Below, piece after piece: positions 1 to 5,754 of a stretch of 7,714 nt of DNA; position 1 is the stretch's first letter; each line of letters begins with the position of its first letter. Source of the DNA: an uncultured Collinsella sp. (GTDB lineage: Bacteria; Actinomycetota; Coriobacteriia; Coriobacteriales; Coriobacteriaceae); NCBI GenBank assembly GCA_958435545.1, contig CAUBGU010000064.1, forward strand, positions 1 through 7,714, read 5' to 3'. A program made the translations under genes and the position numbers. A model generated the notes under the pieces. The model was not told the origin of the DNA. It ran no database searches and saw only the letters and a list, made by a program, of their open reading frames with translations.

Positions 1-27
1 TAACGGCCTCCTTGGTCGTAGGGACAT
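1..27. other. Left edge, no feature seen
   Basis: The window opens with TAA, which could be the end of a gene lying to the left, but without upstream sequence this cannot be told. Nothing else is supported before the first hairpin. Confidence 0.3.
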
Positions 28-62
28 ACCGCCACAAAGGTGCCTGTCCCCTTTGTGGCGGT
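28..62. repeat. CTGTCCCC-family hairpin, copy A
   Basis: Seen directly: a perfect 13-bp inverted repeat (28-40 with 50-62) around a 9-nt loop that contains most of the CTGTCCCC core. It is nearly identical to the hairpin at 1637-1676. The stems differ at one base pair (G31-C59 here, A1643-T1670 there), so pairing is kept. No T-run follows on the plus strand, so it is a poor intrinsic terminator in this direction. Inferred to be a REP/REPIN-like intergenic repeat. Confidence 0.75.
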
Positions 63-97
63 CCTGTACCACCAAGATGTGCCAAATGACTCCATAT

Positions 98-125
98 GCC
101 TAGGTTCGTAGATGCGAACCTAGGC
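98..125. promoter_or_regulatory. 11-bp perfect inverted repeat upstream of the LuxR-type gene
   Basis: The arms 98-108 (GCCTAGGTTCG) and 115-125 (CGAACCTAGGC) are perfectly complementary around a 6-nt spacer. There is no T-tract on either side, so a terminator is unlikely. Its place about 100 bases upstream of the regulator start suggests an operator for a dimeric DNA-binding protein, possibly the regulator itself, but this is inference. A structured RNA leader or part of an upstream gene's 3' end are alternatives. Confidence 0.4.
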
Positions 126-160
126 CTCTACCTGCGGTTTAATTCAATATGATTTCGTTG

Positions 161-190
161 TCGTCACACGCGTCCCAGGGACGCTACAAT
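161..190 (+). promoter_or_regulatory. Possible promoter of the LuxR-type gene
   Basis: A -10-like TACAAT (185-190, five of six consensus bases) lies 18 bases downstream of a weak -35-like TCGTCA (161-166, four of six). It would give an untranslated leader of about 30 bases before the TTG start. Another -10-like hexamer, TATGAT at 148-153, has no good -35 partner. Called from sequence match only. Confidence 0.25.
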
Positions 191-216
191 CGAGGACACG
201 ACTATTCCGTCCACCC

Positions 217-231
217 AAAGGACTGTCCTTG
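217..231 (+). promoter_or_regulatory. Ribosome binding site inside a palindrome covering the TTG start
   Basis: AAAGGA at 217-222 is a good Shine-Dalgarno match and decides the TTG start at 229. AAGGAC (218-223) and GTCCTT (225-230) form a perfect 6-bp inverted repeat around one base. In RNA, a 5-bp stem with a CUG loop would pair the Shine-Dalgarno with part of the start codon. Either a weak translational block or a DNA operator is possible, or the symmetry is chance. Confidence 0.6.
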
Positions 232-1632
232 AATCTGAGCAAGCCTAAAATCAACGCGCTTCTGGCACTCGCACTGTTTACCTTCGCCTTCCTTGCCGCC
301 GAGTTTCGCTTCGACGTCAACGTCGGGCTGCTCGCCGGTGCCGAACGCGTTGTGATCGCACAGGGCTTTATTCTGGGCGCGAGTGTACTCGGCTTTATCG
401 GATATGCGCCGCTGCTCGGGCTCGCACAGCGCAAAGGCCACTCATTGGCAGCCGCCAACGCCGCTGTTCCCGTCGCCATCCTGGGATTGACCCAGATCCA
501 GTCCCCCACGGGCCCGCTTGCCCTCGAGATTCTGGGGTGCGTGGCGTTCTTTGGACTCGGCCTGCTGGGCGCCGCCACTCACCACGCCTTTTCGTTGGCA
601 TTTCAGGATGATCCCAAGCTCGCCACCGGTGCGGGAGCGGCCTATGCCGCGGGCATCCTGATGCAGTTCGCCGTCAACCTGCTCAATTGCGGCGGTATCG
701 CAGAGCTCATCGTCCTTGGCACAGCGACGATCGCCATCTCCGCCCTCAGCGTCGTTCCCCAAAAGGCTGCCGAGAGCTCCAGCCCCGCCATCAATCCCTT
801 TGTTGAGCCCTCTCATGCCCTCGCCAAACAGGCATGCTGGAGCATCGCGCTCGTCATGATTCTTGCCTGCTTGTTCTCGACCCTCGACAACGTGGTCACA
901 CTCTCCAACGCCCACGGCACCATTGCCGTGCAGACCTGGCCGCGCCTCTTTTTGGCGGCAAGCGGCCTTGCCGCCGGTCTTATCTTTGATCTTGCCGAGC
1001 GCCGATACATGGGGCTTGTCATGCTCGGCATTGCCGTGCTCTCGACCATTTCCATCCTGGCCGTCGAGGCCGGTGCCGATCCCAACCTGGGCCTTGTCGT
1101 CTTTTACCTGAGCTCGGGCTTTTTTGTCACGTTCTTTACCGCCACCTTTACACAGCTGGCACCGCACATGCATGCGCCCGCTCTCTGGGCCGGCATGGGA
1201 CGCGCCGCCAACAATGCATGCGCATTCACTACATCGGGCATCTCGCTTGCCCTTGTGACCTCGGGCAACGTTGCCCTCATCATGATCGGTGCGCTCGTTT
1301 TGCTCGTCGCCGCCTGCGCGGCATTCGTGGCAGCCGGCCTGTTCCGCCTACCCCAAACCGAGCAGGAGCGCGAGCGCGAGCAGCTGGCAGAAGAAGTGCT
1401 CGCCGCGCCCACCGTCGAGGAGCAGCGCCAGGCCTTCATCGCCAACCACGCCCTCACCCCGCGCGAAGTCGACGTGCTCATAGCCGTGACCCAGGATGAA
1501 CGCCCGCTCAAGCAGGTCGCCGAGGAGCTCGGTATCTCGATGCGCATGGTGCAGCGCCACCTGAGCTCTATCTACCAAAAGACCGACACGCAGACGCGCG
1601 CCGGTCTCGCCAAAGCCTTCCCCTCTGCCTAA
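229..1632 (+). CDS. Membrane-anchored LuxR-family transcriptional regulator
   Basis: Encodes 467 residues. Residues about 9-373 form a very hydrophobic, Ala/Gly-rich region with roughly 10-12 predicted membrane helices, resembling an MFS-like transporter fold. A charged Glu/Arg-rich linker follows (about 376-405). A LuxR/GerE-type helix-turn-helix lies at about 408-465: LTPREVDVL, then QVAEELGIS, then the recognition-helix stretch MRMVQRHLSSIYQKT. This fusion is familiar in Coriobacteriia, where many paralogues act as presumed one-component regulators; the signal sensed here is unknown. The TTG start is supported by AAAGGA (217-222) six bases upstream, and the first membrane helix begins soon after residue 8. 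The helix count is by eye. The gene is monocistronic in this window and converges on the minus-strand gene downstream. It lies between two near-identical hairpin repeats. Confidence 0.88.
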   Translation: MNLSKPKINALLALALFTFAFLAAEFRFDVNVGLLAGAERVVIAQGFILGASVLGFIGYAPLLGLAQRKGHSLAAANAAVPVAILGLTQIQSPTGPLALEILGCVAFFGLGLLGAATHHAFSLAFQDDPKLATGAGAAYAAGILMQFAVNLLNCGGIAELIVLGTATIAISALSVVPQKAAESSSPAINPFVEPSHALAKQACWSIALVMILACLFSTLDNVVTLSNAHGTIAVQTWPRLFLAASGLAAGLIFDLAERRYMGLVMLGIAVLSTISILAVEAGADPNLGLVVFYLSSGFFVTFFTATFTQLAPHMHAPALWAGMGRAANNACAFTTSGISLALVTSGNVALIMIGALVLLVAACAAFVAAGLFRLPQTEQEREREQLAEEVLAAPTVEEQRQAFIANHALTPREVDVLIAVTQDERPLKQVAEELGISMRMVQRHLSSIYQKTDTQTRAGLAKAFPSA

Positions 1633-1636
1633 AACA

Positions 1637-1676
1637 AAAACCACCACAAAGGTGCTGTCCCCTTTGTGGTGGTTTT
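1637..1676. terminator. Bidirectional intrinsic terminator (CTGTCCCC-family hairpin, copy B)
   Basis: A perfect 16-bp stem (1637-1652 with 1661-1676) encloses an 8-nt loop, TGCTGTCC. The stem ends in A's on the left and T's on the right. It starts 4 bases after the regulator stop and ends 6 bases before the minus-strand stop at 1683. On the minus strand the hairpin is followed by T's broken by one G, which is a good terminator; on the plus strand only four T's follow. It belongs to the same repeat family as 28-62, so a repeat seems to serve as the shared terminator. Confidence 0.85.
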
Positions 1677-1682
1677 GATCGG

Positions 1683-2306
1683 CTAGCCTTCGAGCTGCGC
1701 CACTTTGTAGCGGTAGGCAGCGGCAATGACGTCTTTACAGCCTTCGCGTCCCAACTTGGCGCGGTTGACAACGATATCCTTACCGCTCGTCATCTTCCAC
1801 TTTCCGGCGCTGTAGCGCTTATAGAACGCCTCGCGCGCCTTCTGCTGCTGCTTGACCAGCTTGGCGCCCTTCTTTTTGTTAAGACCGCGCTTCTTGCGCA
1901 CGATCTCGACGCGGTCCTCAAAGGGAGCGGTCACCAATACGGCAATGTGGTTGGGGTTGTTACGCAGCAGGTAATCGGACAGGCGGCCTTCGATAATGCA
2001 GCTCTCGGTCTCACCCAGATCCAAAATCACCTGGCTCATCTTTTGGAACAACTTGTCCGAGTACGAACGGGCATCGTAGCGGTCGGGCAGAAACGCCATG
2101 TTCTCCACGGCCAGGCGCTCGTCGTAGGCGGCCATCTTGTCGAGCGACTCGCCCGCGCGCAGCGACGCACGCACCAGCAGCTCGTTATCGTACAGCGGAA
2201 TCCCCAACTCGTCGGCAAGCATGCGACCAATCTCGTGGCCCTCGGCGCCAAAGTCGCGCGCGATGGTAATGACCACAGGATTCTTCTTGTTCTCCAGATC
2301 GCTCAT
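1683..2306 (-). CDS. Cytidylate kinase-like family protein
   Basis: Encodes 207 residues, matching the cytidylate-kinase-like (Cytidylate_kin_2) family, which is common in anaerobic Gram-positives and distinct from housekeeping Cmk. Visible landmarks: a strand plus nucleotide-binding loop, TIARDFGAEGHEIG (about 14-27), where relatives usually read GRDFGSGGREIG; PLYDNELL (37-44); IIEGRLSDYLL (104-114), the counterpart of the usual GRxADYIL; an Arg/Lys-rich lid region (about 132-165) with FYKRYSAGKW (161-170). Relatives probably phosphorylate nucleotides, but the true substrate of this family is not settled, so I call only the family. The ATG is supported by AAAGGA six bases upstream. It may have its own promoter or be reached by read-through from the amino acid importer operon, 171 bp upstream. 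It ends at the shared terminator. Confidence 0.85.
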   Translation of the reverse strand: MSDLENKKNPVVITIARDFGAEGHEIGRMLADELGIPLYDNELLVRASLRAGESLDKMAAYDERLAVENMAFLPDRYDARSYSDKLFQKMSQVILDLGETESCIIEGRLSDYLLRNNPNHIAVLVTAPFEDRVEIVRKKRGLNKKKGAKLVKQQQKAREAFYKRYSAGKWKMTSGKDIVVNRAKLGREGCKDVIAAAYRYKVAQLEG

Positions 2307-2323
2307 CGCGATTCCTTTCTAAC

Positions 2324-2356
2324 AAATGAGAAATAGGCGATTCCTGATTCTCATTT
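2324..2356 (-). promoter_or_regulatory. 9-bp inverted repeat in the leader of the cytidylate-kinase-like gene
   Basis: AAATGAGAA (2324-2332) and TTCTCATTT (2348-2356) are perfectly complementary with a 15-nt spacer. The hairpin would form just upstream of the Shine-Dalgarno of the minus-strand gene starting at 2306. It is AT-rich and weak as RNA; an operator is equally possible. No partner regulator can be named. Confidence 0.3.
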
Positions 2357-2370
2357 TGTCACTTACGACC

Positions 2371-2478
2371 GTCCTGGTTTCCCAAGTGCGGCAGATTGCC
2401 CCGAAAGAGGAGCGCCGCGTACTAAATGTACGCAAGCGACGATTGAGGGGCAAGATGCCGTGCTTGGGGAAGCAGGAC
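2371..2478 (-). repeat. Long imperfect hairpin overlapping the permease stop codon
   Basis: Seen directly: arms of 32 nt (2371-2402 and 2447-2478) pair at 26 of 32 positions. Between them is a nested perfect 6-bp hairpin (2417-2422 with 2428-2433, loop TAAAT). The outer arm reaches into the TAG stop of the second permease (2478-2480). No T-run follows on the minus strand, so it is not a standard intrinsic terminator. It could be a palindromic repeat element, a structured RNA, or an mRNA 3'-end stabiliser that separates importer transcripts from the kinase-like gene. It lacks the CTGTCCCC core and so looks unrelated to the other repeats here. Confidence 0.7.
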
Positions 2479-3116
2479 TACGCTGCCACAATACGACGTT
2501 GATACGCTCGGACCAGCAGCGAGATACCAAAGTTGAGCACAAAGTACATCGCGAAAACCAGGCCGTAGAGCATAAGCACCTGCGACAGGTCGATCGCGTG
2601 GGCCATCACGACGTTGGCCGTGTACATGAGTTCGGCCACGTTAATGCCCGAAAGATACGAGCTGTCCTTAATGACAGTTGTGCACTGGCTAAACAGCGCC
2701 GGAATGATCGTCTTAAACGTCTGCGGCAGAATGATGTAGCGCATGGTGGCAAAGAAGCCAAAGCCCTGGCTCTGCGCCGCCTCAAACTGGCCGCGCGGAA
2801 TCGAGTTGAGGCCGCCGCGCACAATCTCGGCCATAACGGCGCTGGTAAACAGCGTAAAGGCGATGGTCGAAATCACAATGTCCAAACCCTGCACCGTAAA
2901 GTAGATAAAAAGGATCCACAGCAGGTTTGGCGTGCAACGGAACAGCTCGATATAGGCGCTCACCAAAATACGGAACGGGCGGGGCGCATAGCTTTTAACG
3001 AGCGCCAGTACCGTGCCAAAGATGAGCGAGAAAAAGATCGACAGCGCCGAGATCTCGATCGTCTTAACAAAGCCGCCCCAAATGTAGAGCAGGTTGGTCG
3101 CGTTGAAGATTTCCAT
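2478..3116 (-). CDS. Polar amino acid ABC transporter permease (second)
   Basis: Encodes 212 residues of the His/Glu/Gln/Arg/opine permease family (HisMQ/GlnP type). It has about five membrane helices, starting near residues 10-40. ELFRCTPNLLWILF (57-70) matches the family's conserved N-terminal segment, with Cys where Gly is usual. The cytoplasmic EAA loop that docks on the ATPase is clear: IPRGQFEAAQSQGF (106-119) followed by YIILPQTFK (127-135). Only three bases separate its ATG from the stop of the preceding permease, and GAGGAGG in the end of that gene supplies the ribosome site, so translational coupling is likely. With the other permease it should form the heterodimeric membrane channel. 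It is the last gene of the importer operon; its stop lies within the base of a long hairpin. Confidence 0.93.
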   Translation of the reverse strand: MEIFNATNLLYIWGGFVKTIEISALSIFFSLIFGTVLALVKSYAPRPFRILVSAYIELFRCTPNLLWILFIYFTVQGLDIVISTIAFTLFTSAVMAEIVRGGLNSIPRGQFEAAQSQGFGFFATMRYIILPQTFKTIIPALFSQCTTVIKDSSYLSGINVAELMYTANVVMAHAIDLSQVLMLYGLVFAMYFVLNFGISLLVRAYQRRIVAA

Positions 3117-3119
3117 GCG

Positions 3120-3866
3120 CTAGGCCTCCTCTACGTTGTCGAGCCCCAGCTCGGCCAGGCTCACACCGCGCGGACGCTCCTTGGAGCGGCGCTCGAGCCA
3201 CTGCACCAGTATGGCGAGCGGAAAGCAGATGATGAAGTACATAAGGCAGCAGACGATGTATCCCTGCAGGTAACCGTACAGACTCACAAAGTTGTCGGAA
3301 CGGTACATAAGGTCGCCGCCGGCCACAAGCGCCAGCACCGACGTATTCTTGACCAGGTTGAGCGCCTGGTTGCACAGCGGCGGCAGAATGATCTTGAATG
3401 TCTGGGGCAGTACGATGTACCAGTACGCCTGCGCACGGGTGAAGCCCTGGCTCTGGGCCGCCTCCATCTGACCGCGCGGAACCGCCTCGATACCAGTGCG
3501 GATGACCTCCGAAATGTAGGCCGCGTGATACAGACCCACGCCCAAGAAGCCCAGCACGAACGGCGCGATGCGCACCGGCTGGTCGGCACCGGTTATGGCC
3601 TGCAAAAACTGCGGACCGGCCATGTACATAAAGAGCACCTGCACGGGCAACGGGGTGTTCTGGTAAAACTCCACGTACACGCGGCTTATGGCGCGCAGCA
3701 CGCGCGAGCGAGTGGTAGAGAACACGCCCAGCAGCGTGCCCAGCACCAGCGACAACAGCAGGCCGGCAACGACCACTTGCAGCGTCACGCCAAAGCCCTC
3801 CCAGAAGGGCCCCATATTTTGAAATGTCGTCGACCAACGGTCGGCGTCAAATAATCCTTCGAGCAT
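3120..3866 (-). CDS. Polar amino acid ABC transporter permease (first)
   Basis: Encodes 248 residues from the chosen ATG at 3866, which has a strong AAGGAAGGAA ribosome site. A longer frame opening at TTG 3899 would overlap the preceding gene's stop and lacks such a site. Family landmarks: amphipathic start and first helix (about 22-50), VEFYQNTPLPVQVLF (65-79), matching the family's ExxRxTPLxVQLF segment, and the EAA loop VPRGQMEAAQSQGF (129-142) followed by YIVLPQTFK (150-158). About five helices are predicted, with an extra charged tail (about 225-248) that the second permease lacks. It lies 25 bases downstream of the binding-protein gene and directly before its partner permease. Substrate specificity comes from the binding protein, so it is given only as polar amino acid. 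Confidence 0.93.
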   Translation of the reverse strand: MLEGLFDADRWSTTFQNMGPFWEGFGVTLQVVVAGLLLSLVLGTLLGVFSTTRSRVLRAISRVYVEFYQNTPLPVQVLFMYMAGPQFLQAITGADQPVRIAPFVLGFLGVGLYHAAYISEVIRTGIEAVPRGQMEAAQSQGFTRAQAYWYIVLPQTFKIILPPLCNQALNLVKNTSVLALVAGGDLMYRSDNFVSLYGYLQGYIVCCLMYFIICFPLAILVQWLERRSKERPRGVSLAELGLDNVEEA

Positions 3867-3891
3867 TTGATTCCTTCCTTGGACGATGCGC

Positions 3892-4767
3892 CTATACAAG
3901 ACCCCAGGTCTTGACCTCTTGGTCGAGCCAGCCGTCGGCCAGGCGATCGCAAATCACCTGATCGACCACGGCCGAAAGGTCGCAGCCCTTCTTGGTCGCC
4001 ACGCCGTAGCCCTGCTCGCCAAACTTGACCTCGGGCTGCAGCAGCTCAACGGTCTCGTTCATGTAACCGGCCAGCGTGGAGCGGTCCATGGCAAAGACGT
4101 CGATATTGCCGGCGTCGAGCGAGCTCTTGATGATGGGATAGCCGCTAAAGGCCCTAAACTCTGGCTTGCAGCTAAAGCCGTTGTCCTTGATCATCTGCTC
4201 GATCAGGCCCTGCGTGGTAGCACCCTGGCTCACGCCGATGACCTTGCCGTCCAGATCCTCAATCGAGGTAAAGCCCGAACGCTTCTTGACCATGAGCCCC
4301 ACGTAGTCGGTGCGGTACGGCGTCGAGAAATCCCAGCTCTTCTTGCGCTCGTCGGTGATGGTGTAGGTCGCCGCGACCACGTCGAGTTGGCCGTTATCGA
4401 TCAGCGGGCCGCGTGTCTTGGGCGTTACGTCGGTAAACTCGACAAGCTCCTGGGCGCGGGCCTCCTTGTAGCTCACGCCAAAGACGGCAGCGGCGATCTG
4501 GTAGCACAAATCGACTTCCATGCCCTCAAAGCGGCCCTTGGCGGTGTCGTAATAGCCATAGCCGGGAACGTCCTTCTTAACGCCGGCATTCAGATGGCCA
4601 CGCGACTTGATGGCCGCAAGCTTGGACCCCTTGTCGGAACCCTCGCCGCCGGCGGAGTTGCCGCAACCGGTAAGCGCGGTCCCCGTCAGCGCGAGCATGC
4701 CGGCGCCCGCCAGCTGCAAAAAGTGGCGGCGCGACACGGCCGCCCTCGTCATATCCGTCATGTCCAT
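3892..4767 (-). CDS. Amino acid ABC transporter substrate-binding lipoprotein, Tat-type signal
   Basis: Encodes 291 residues of the family-3 solute-binding proteins (SBP_bac_3). The N-terminus holds a twin-arginine motif SRRHFLQ (12-18), a hydrophobic stretch, and a lipobox LTGC with Cys35 as the likely lipidated residue. The mature part shows family marks: GHLNAGVKKDVPGYG near the start of lobe one, TYTITDERKKSWDFSTPY (the ligand-binding ER..FS.PY segment), GVSQGATTQ, and a DVFAMDRSTLAGYM aspartate region as in glutamate/aspartate-type receptors. Glutamate, aspartate or glutamine is therefore the best substrate guess, but it is not proven. The start is uncertain: GTG 4770, ATG 4767, 4761 and 4752 are all in frame; 4767 is chosen because AGG in the preceding stop region is seven bases upstream. 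It lies between the ATPase and permease genes and is spaced for co-translation with the ATPase. Confidence 0.93.
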   Translation of the reverse strand: MDMTDMTRAAVSRRHFLQLAGAGMLALTGTALTGCGNSAGGEGSDKGSKLAAIKSRGHLNAGVKKDVPGYGYYDTAKGRFEGMEVDLCYQIAAAVFGVSYKEARAQELVEFTDVTPKTRGPLIDNGQLDVVAATYTITDERKKSWDFSTPYRTDYVGLMVKKRSGFTSIEDLDGKVIGVSQGATTQGLIEQMIKDNGFSCKPEFRAFSGYPIIKSSLDAGNIDVFAMDRSTLAGYMNETVELLQPEVKFGEQGYGVATKKGCDLSAVVDQVICDRLADGWLDQEVKTWGLV

Positions 4768-4775
4768 CACCGCGC

Positions 4776-5507
4776 CTAGTGCAGAATCTTGGACAGGAAC
4801 TCGCGGCAGCGCGGGTTCTCGGGGTTATCGAAGAAGTGCTCGGGCGTGCCCTCCTCCAGAATGCGGCCGTCCTCCATAAAGATGACGCGGTCGGCCACCT
4901 GACGCGCAAAACCCATCTCGTGCGTCACGCAGATCATGGTGATGTCCTCCTGCGCGAGCTCAATCATAACGTCCAGAACCTCCTGGACCATCTCGGGGTC
5001 GAGCGCCGAGGTCGGCTCGTCAAACAGGATGATGGGCTGCTTGGTGCACAGGGCACGGGCGATGGCGATGCGCTGCTGCTGACCACCCGAGAGATTCTGC
5101 GGATACTCGCCGGCCTTATGTGCCATGCCGACGCGCTTGAGCGCAGCGATGGCGATCTCGGTCGCCTCCTCCTTGCTCTTCTTTTGCAGTTTGATGGGCG
5201 CGAGCGTCAGGTTGCCCAGCACCGTCATGTTGGGATACAGGTTGAACTGCTGAAACACCATGGAACTGTACTTGCGAGCCATCTCCAGGTGATTCTTTTT
5301 GGTGAGCGGCGTACCGTCGATGACAACCTCGCCCGACGTAGGCTCCTCCAGATAATCGACGCAACGGATGAGCGTCGATTTACCCGAGCCGGAAGGCCCG
5401 ATCATTACGAGCTTCTCGCCACGTTTGACGGTGAGGTTGATATCTTTGAGCACATGCAGGTCGCCAAAGTACTTGTTGAGATGCTTGATCTCGATCATGT
5501 CTGCCAT
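4776..5507 (-). CDS. glnQ: Polar amino acid ABC transporter ATP-binding protein
   Basis: Encodes 243 residues, the usual length for GlnQ/HisP-type ATPases, with every catalytic element present: A-loop Tyr13, Walker [10 protein letters not shown] (37-45), Q-loop Gln86, signature LSGGQ (139-143), Walker B IILFDEP with catalytic Glu164, D-loop SALD (167-170), and switch His196 in VTHEMGFA. It powers import through the two permeases downstream. The ATG at 5507 has AAGGGA five bases upstream; an internal ATG (residue 4) has no ribosome site. First gene of the operon, followed 8 bases after its stop by the binding-protein gene. The symbol reflects family resemblance; the transported amino acid is not established. 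Confidence 0.95.
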   Translation of the reverse strand: MADMIEIKHLNKYFGDLHVLKDINLTVKRGEKLVMIGPSGSGKSTLIRCVDYLEEPTSGEVVIDGTPLTKKNHLEMARKYSSMVFQQFNLYPNMTVLGNLTLAPIKLQKKSKEEATEIAIAALKRVGMAHKAGEYPQNLSGGQQQRIAIARALCTKQPIILFDEPTSALDPEMVQEVLDVMIELAQEDITMICVTHEMGFARQVADRVIFMEDGRILEEGTPEHFFDNPENPRCREFLSKILH

Positions 5508-5542
5508 GAATGTCCCTTCCCTGCGTTTACACGAGTTGAACT

Positions 5543-5597
5543 ATTGTACGGAAAGAACCACGTTTCCGCAGCCCACACTACATTCCCGTAAAGAACC
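5543..5597 (-). promoter_or_regulatory. Probable promoter/operator region of the importer operon
   Basis: On the minus strand a -10-like TACAAT (5543-5548 on the plus strand) lies about 35 bases upstream of the ATPase ATG; no convincing -35 stands at 16-18 bases. Two copies of CG(G/T)AAAGAACC (plus-strand 5549-5559 and 5587-5597) differ by one base and start 38 bases apart. CGGAAA/TTTCCG (5549-5554, 5563-5568) makes a 6-bp dyad over the -10 upstream flank. These could be activator or repressor sites. Confidence refers to the region acting as the promoter, not to any single site. Confidence 0.35.
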
Positions 5598-5611
5598 CGC
5601 AACCTTCCACC

Positions 5612-5682
5612 CACTCATTGGGGACAGACTTAAATGAGTACCTGCTCATTGGGCACTCATTTAAGCCTGTCCCCAATGAGTG
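5612..5682. repeat. CTGTCCCC-family palindrome, copy C (REPIN-like)
   Basis: Arms 5612-5638 and 5656-5682 are complementary over 27 bases with a single mismatch (5628 against 5666), around a 17-nt loop. Each arm carries the GGGGACAG/CTGTCCCC core in opposite orientation, so the element is two inverted REP-like units. CTCATT recurs in the loop (5645-5650) and can pair with AATGAG (5633-5638) to form an alternative smaller hairpin. It lies between the yqeY terminator and the importer promoter, and no gene is present. Confidence 0.8.
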
Positions 5683-5693
5683 CCCAGCCCAGC

Positions 5694-5726
5694 AAAAAGG
5701 GGCGCGACCATGACGGCCACGCCCCC
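5694..5726 (-). terminator. Rho-independent terminator of the yqeY-like gene
   Basis: On the minus strand, an 11-bp stem (plus-strand 5699-5709 with 5715-5725, including two G-U pairs and a GGGGCG/CGCCCC base) closes a 5-nt loop and is followed by five T's. It lies 29 bases after the TAG stop of the yqeY-like gene. Classic intrinsic terminator shape; it should separate this unit from the importer operon downstream. Confidence 0.85.
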
Positions 5727-5754
5727 TCAGCCTCAACTGTGTGCCACTCGGCCC

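Noticed and set aside
442..1173. Minus-strand open frame of 243 codons inside the regulator gene
   Set aside because: Antisense to a well-supported gene, Gly/Asp/His-rich, no family match and no ribosome site.
229..1632. Reading the first gene as a plain MFS transporter
   Set aside because: The C-terminal LTPREVDVL to KTDTQTRAGL stretch is a clear LuxR-type helix-turn-helix, so it is a regulator with a transporter-like domain.
2460..3854. Long plus-strand open frame of 464 codons
   Set aside because: It runs antisense to both permease genes, is rich in His/Arg/Gln with no recognisable domain, and has no ribosome site; it is a by-product of the codon bias of the real minus-strand genes.
3867..3899. 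Longer start (TTG 3899) for the first permease
   Set aside because: It overlaps the stop of the binding-protein gene, while ATG 3866 has a strong AAGGAAGGAA site at good spacing.
5612..5682. Possible CRISPR-like or repeat array because of recurring CTCATT
   Set aside because: The copies are parts of one palindrome in alternating orientation, with no regular spacers and no cas genes.
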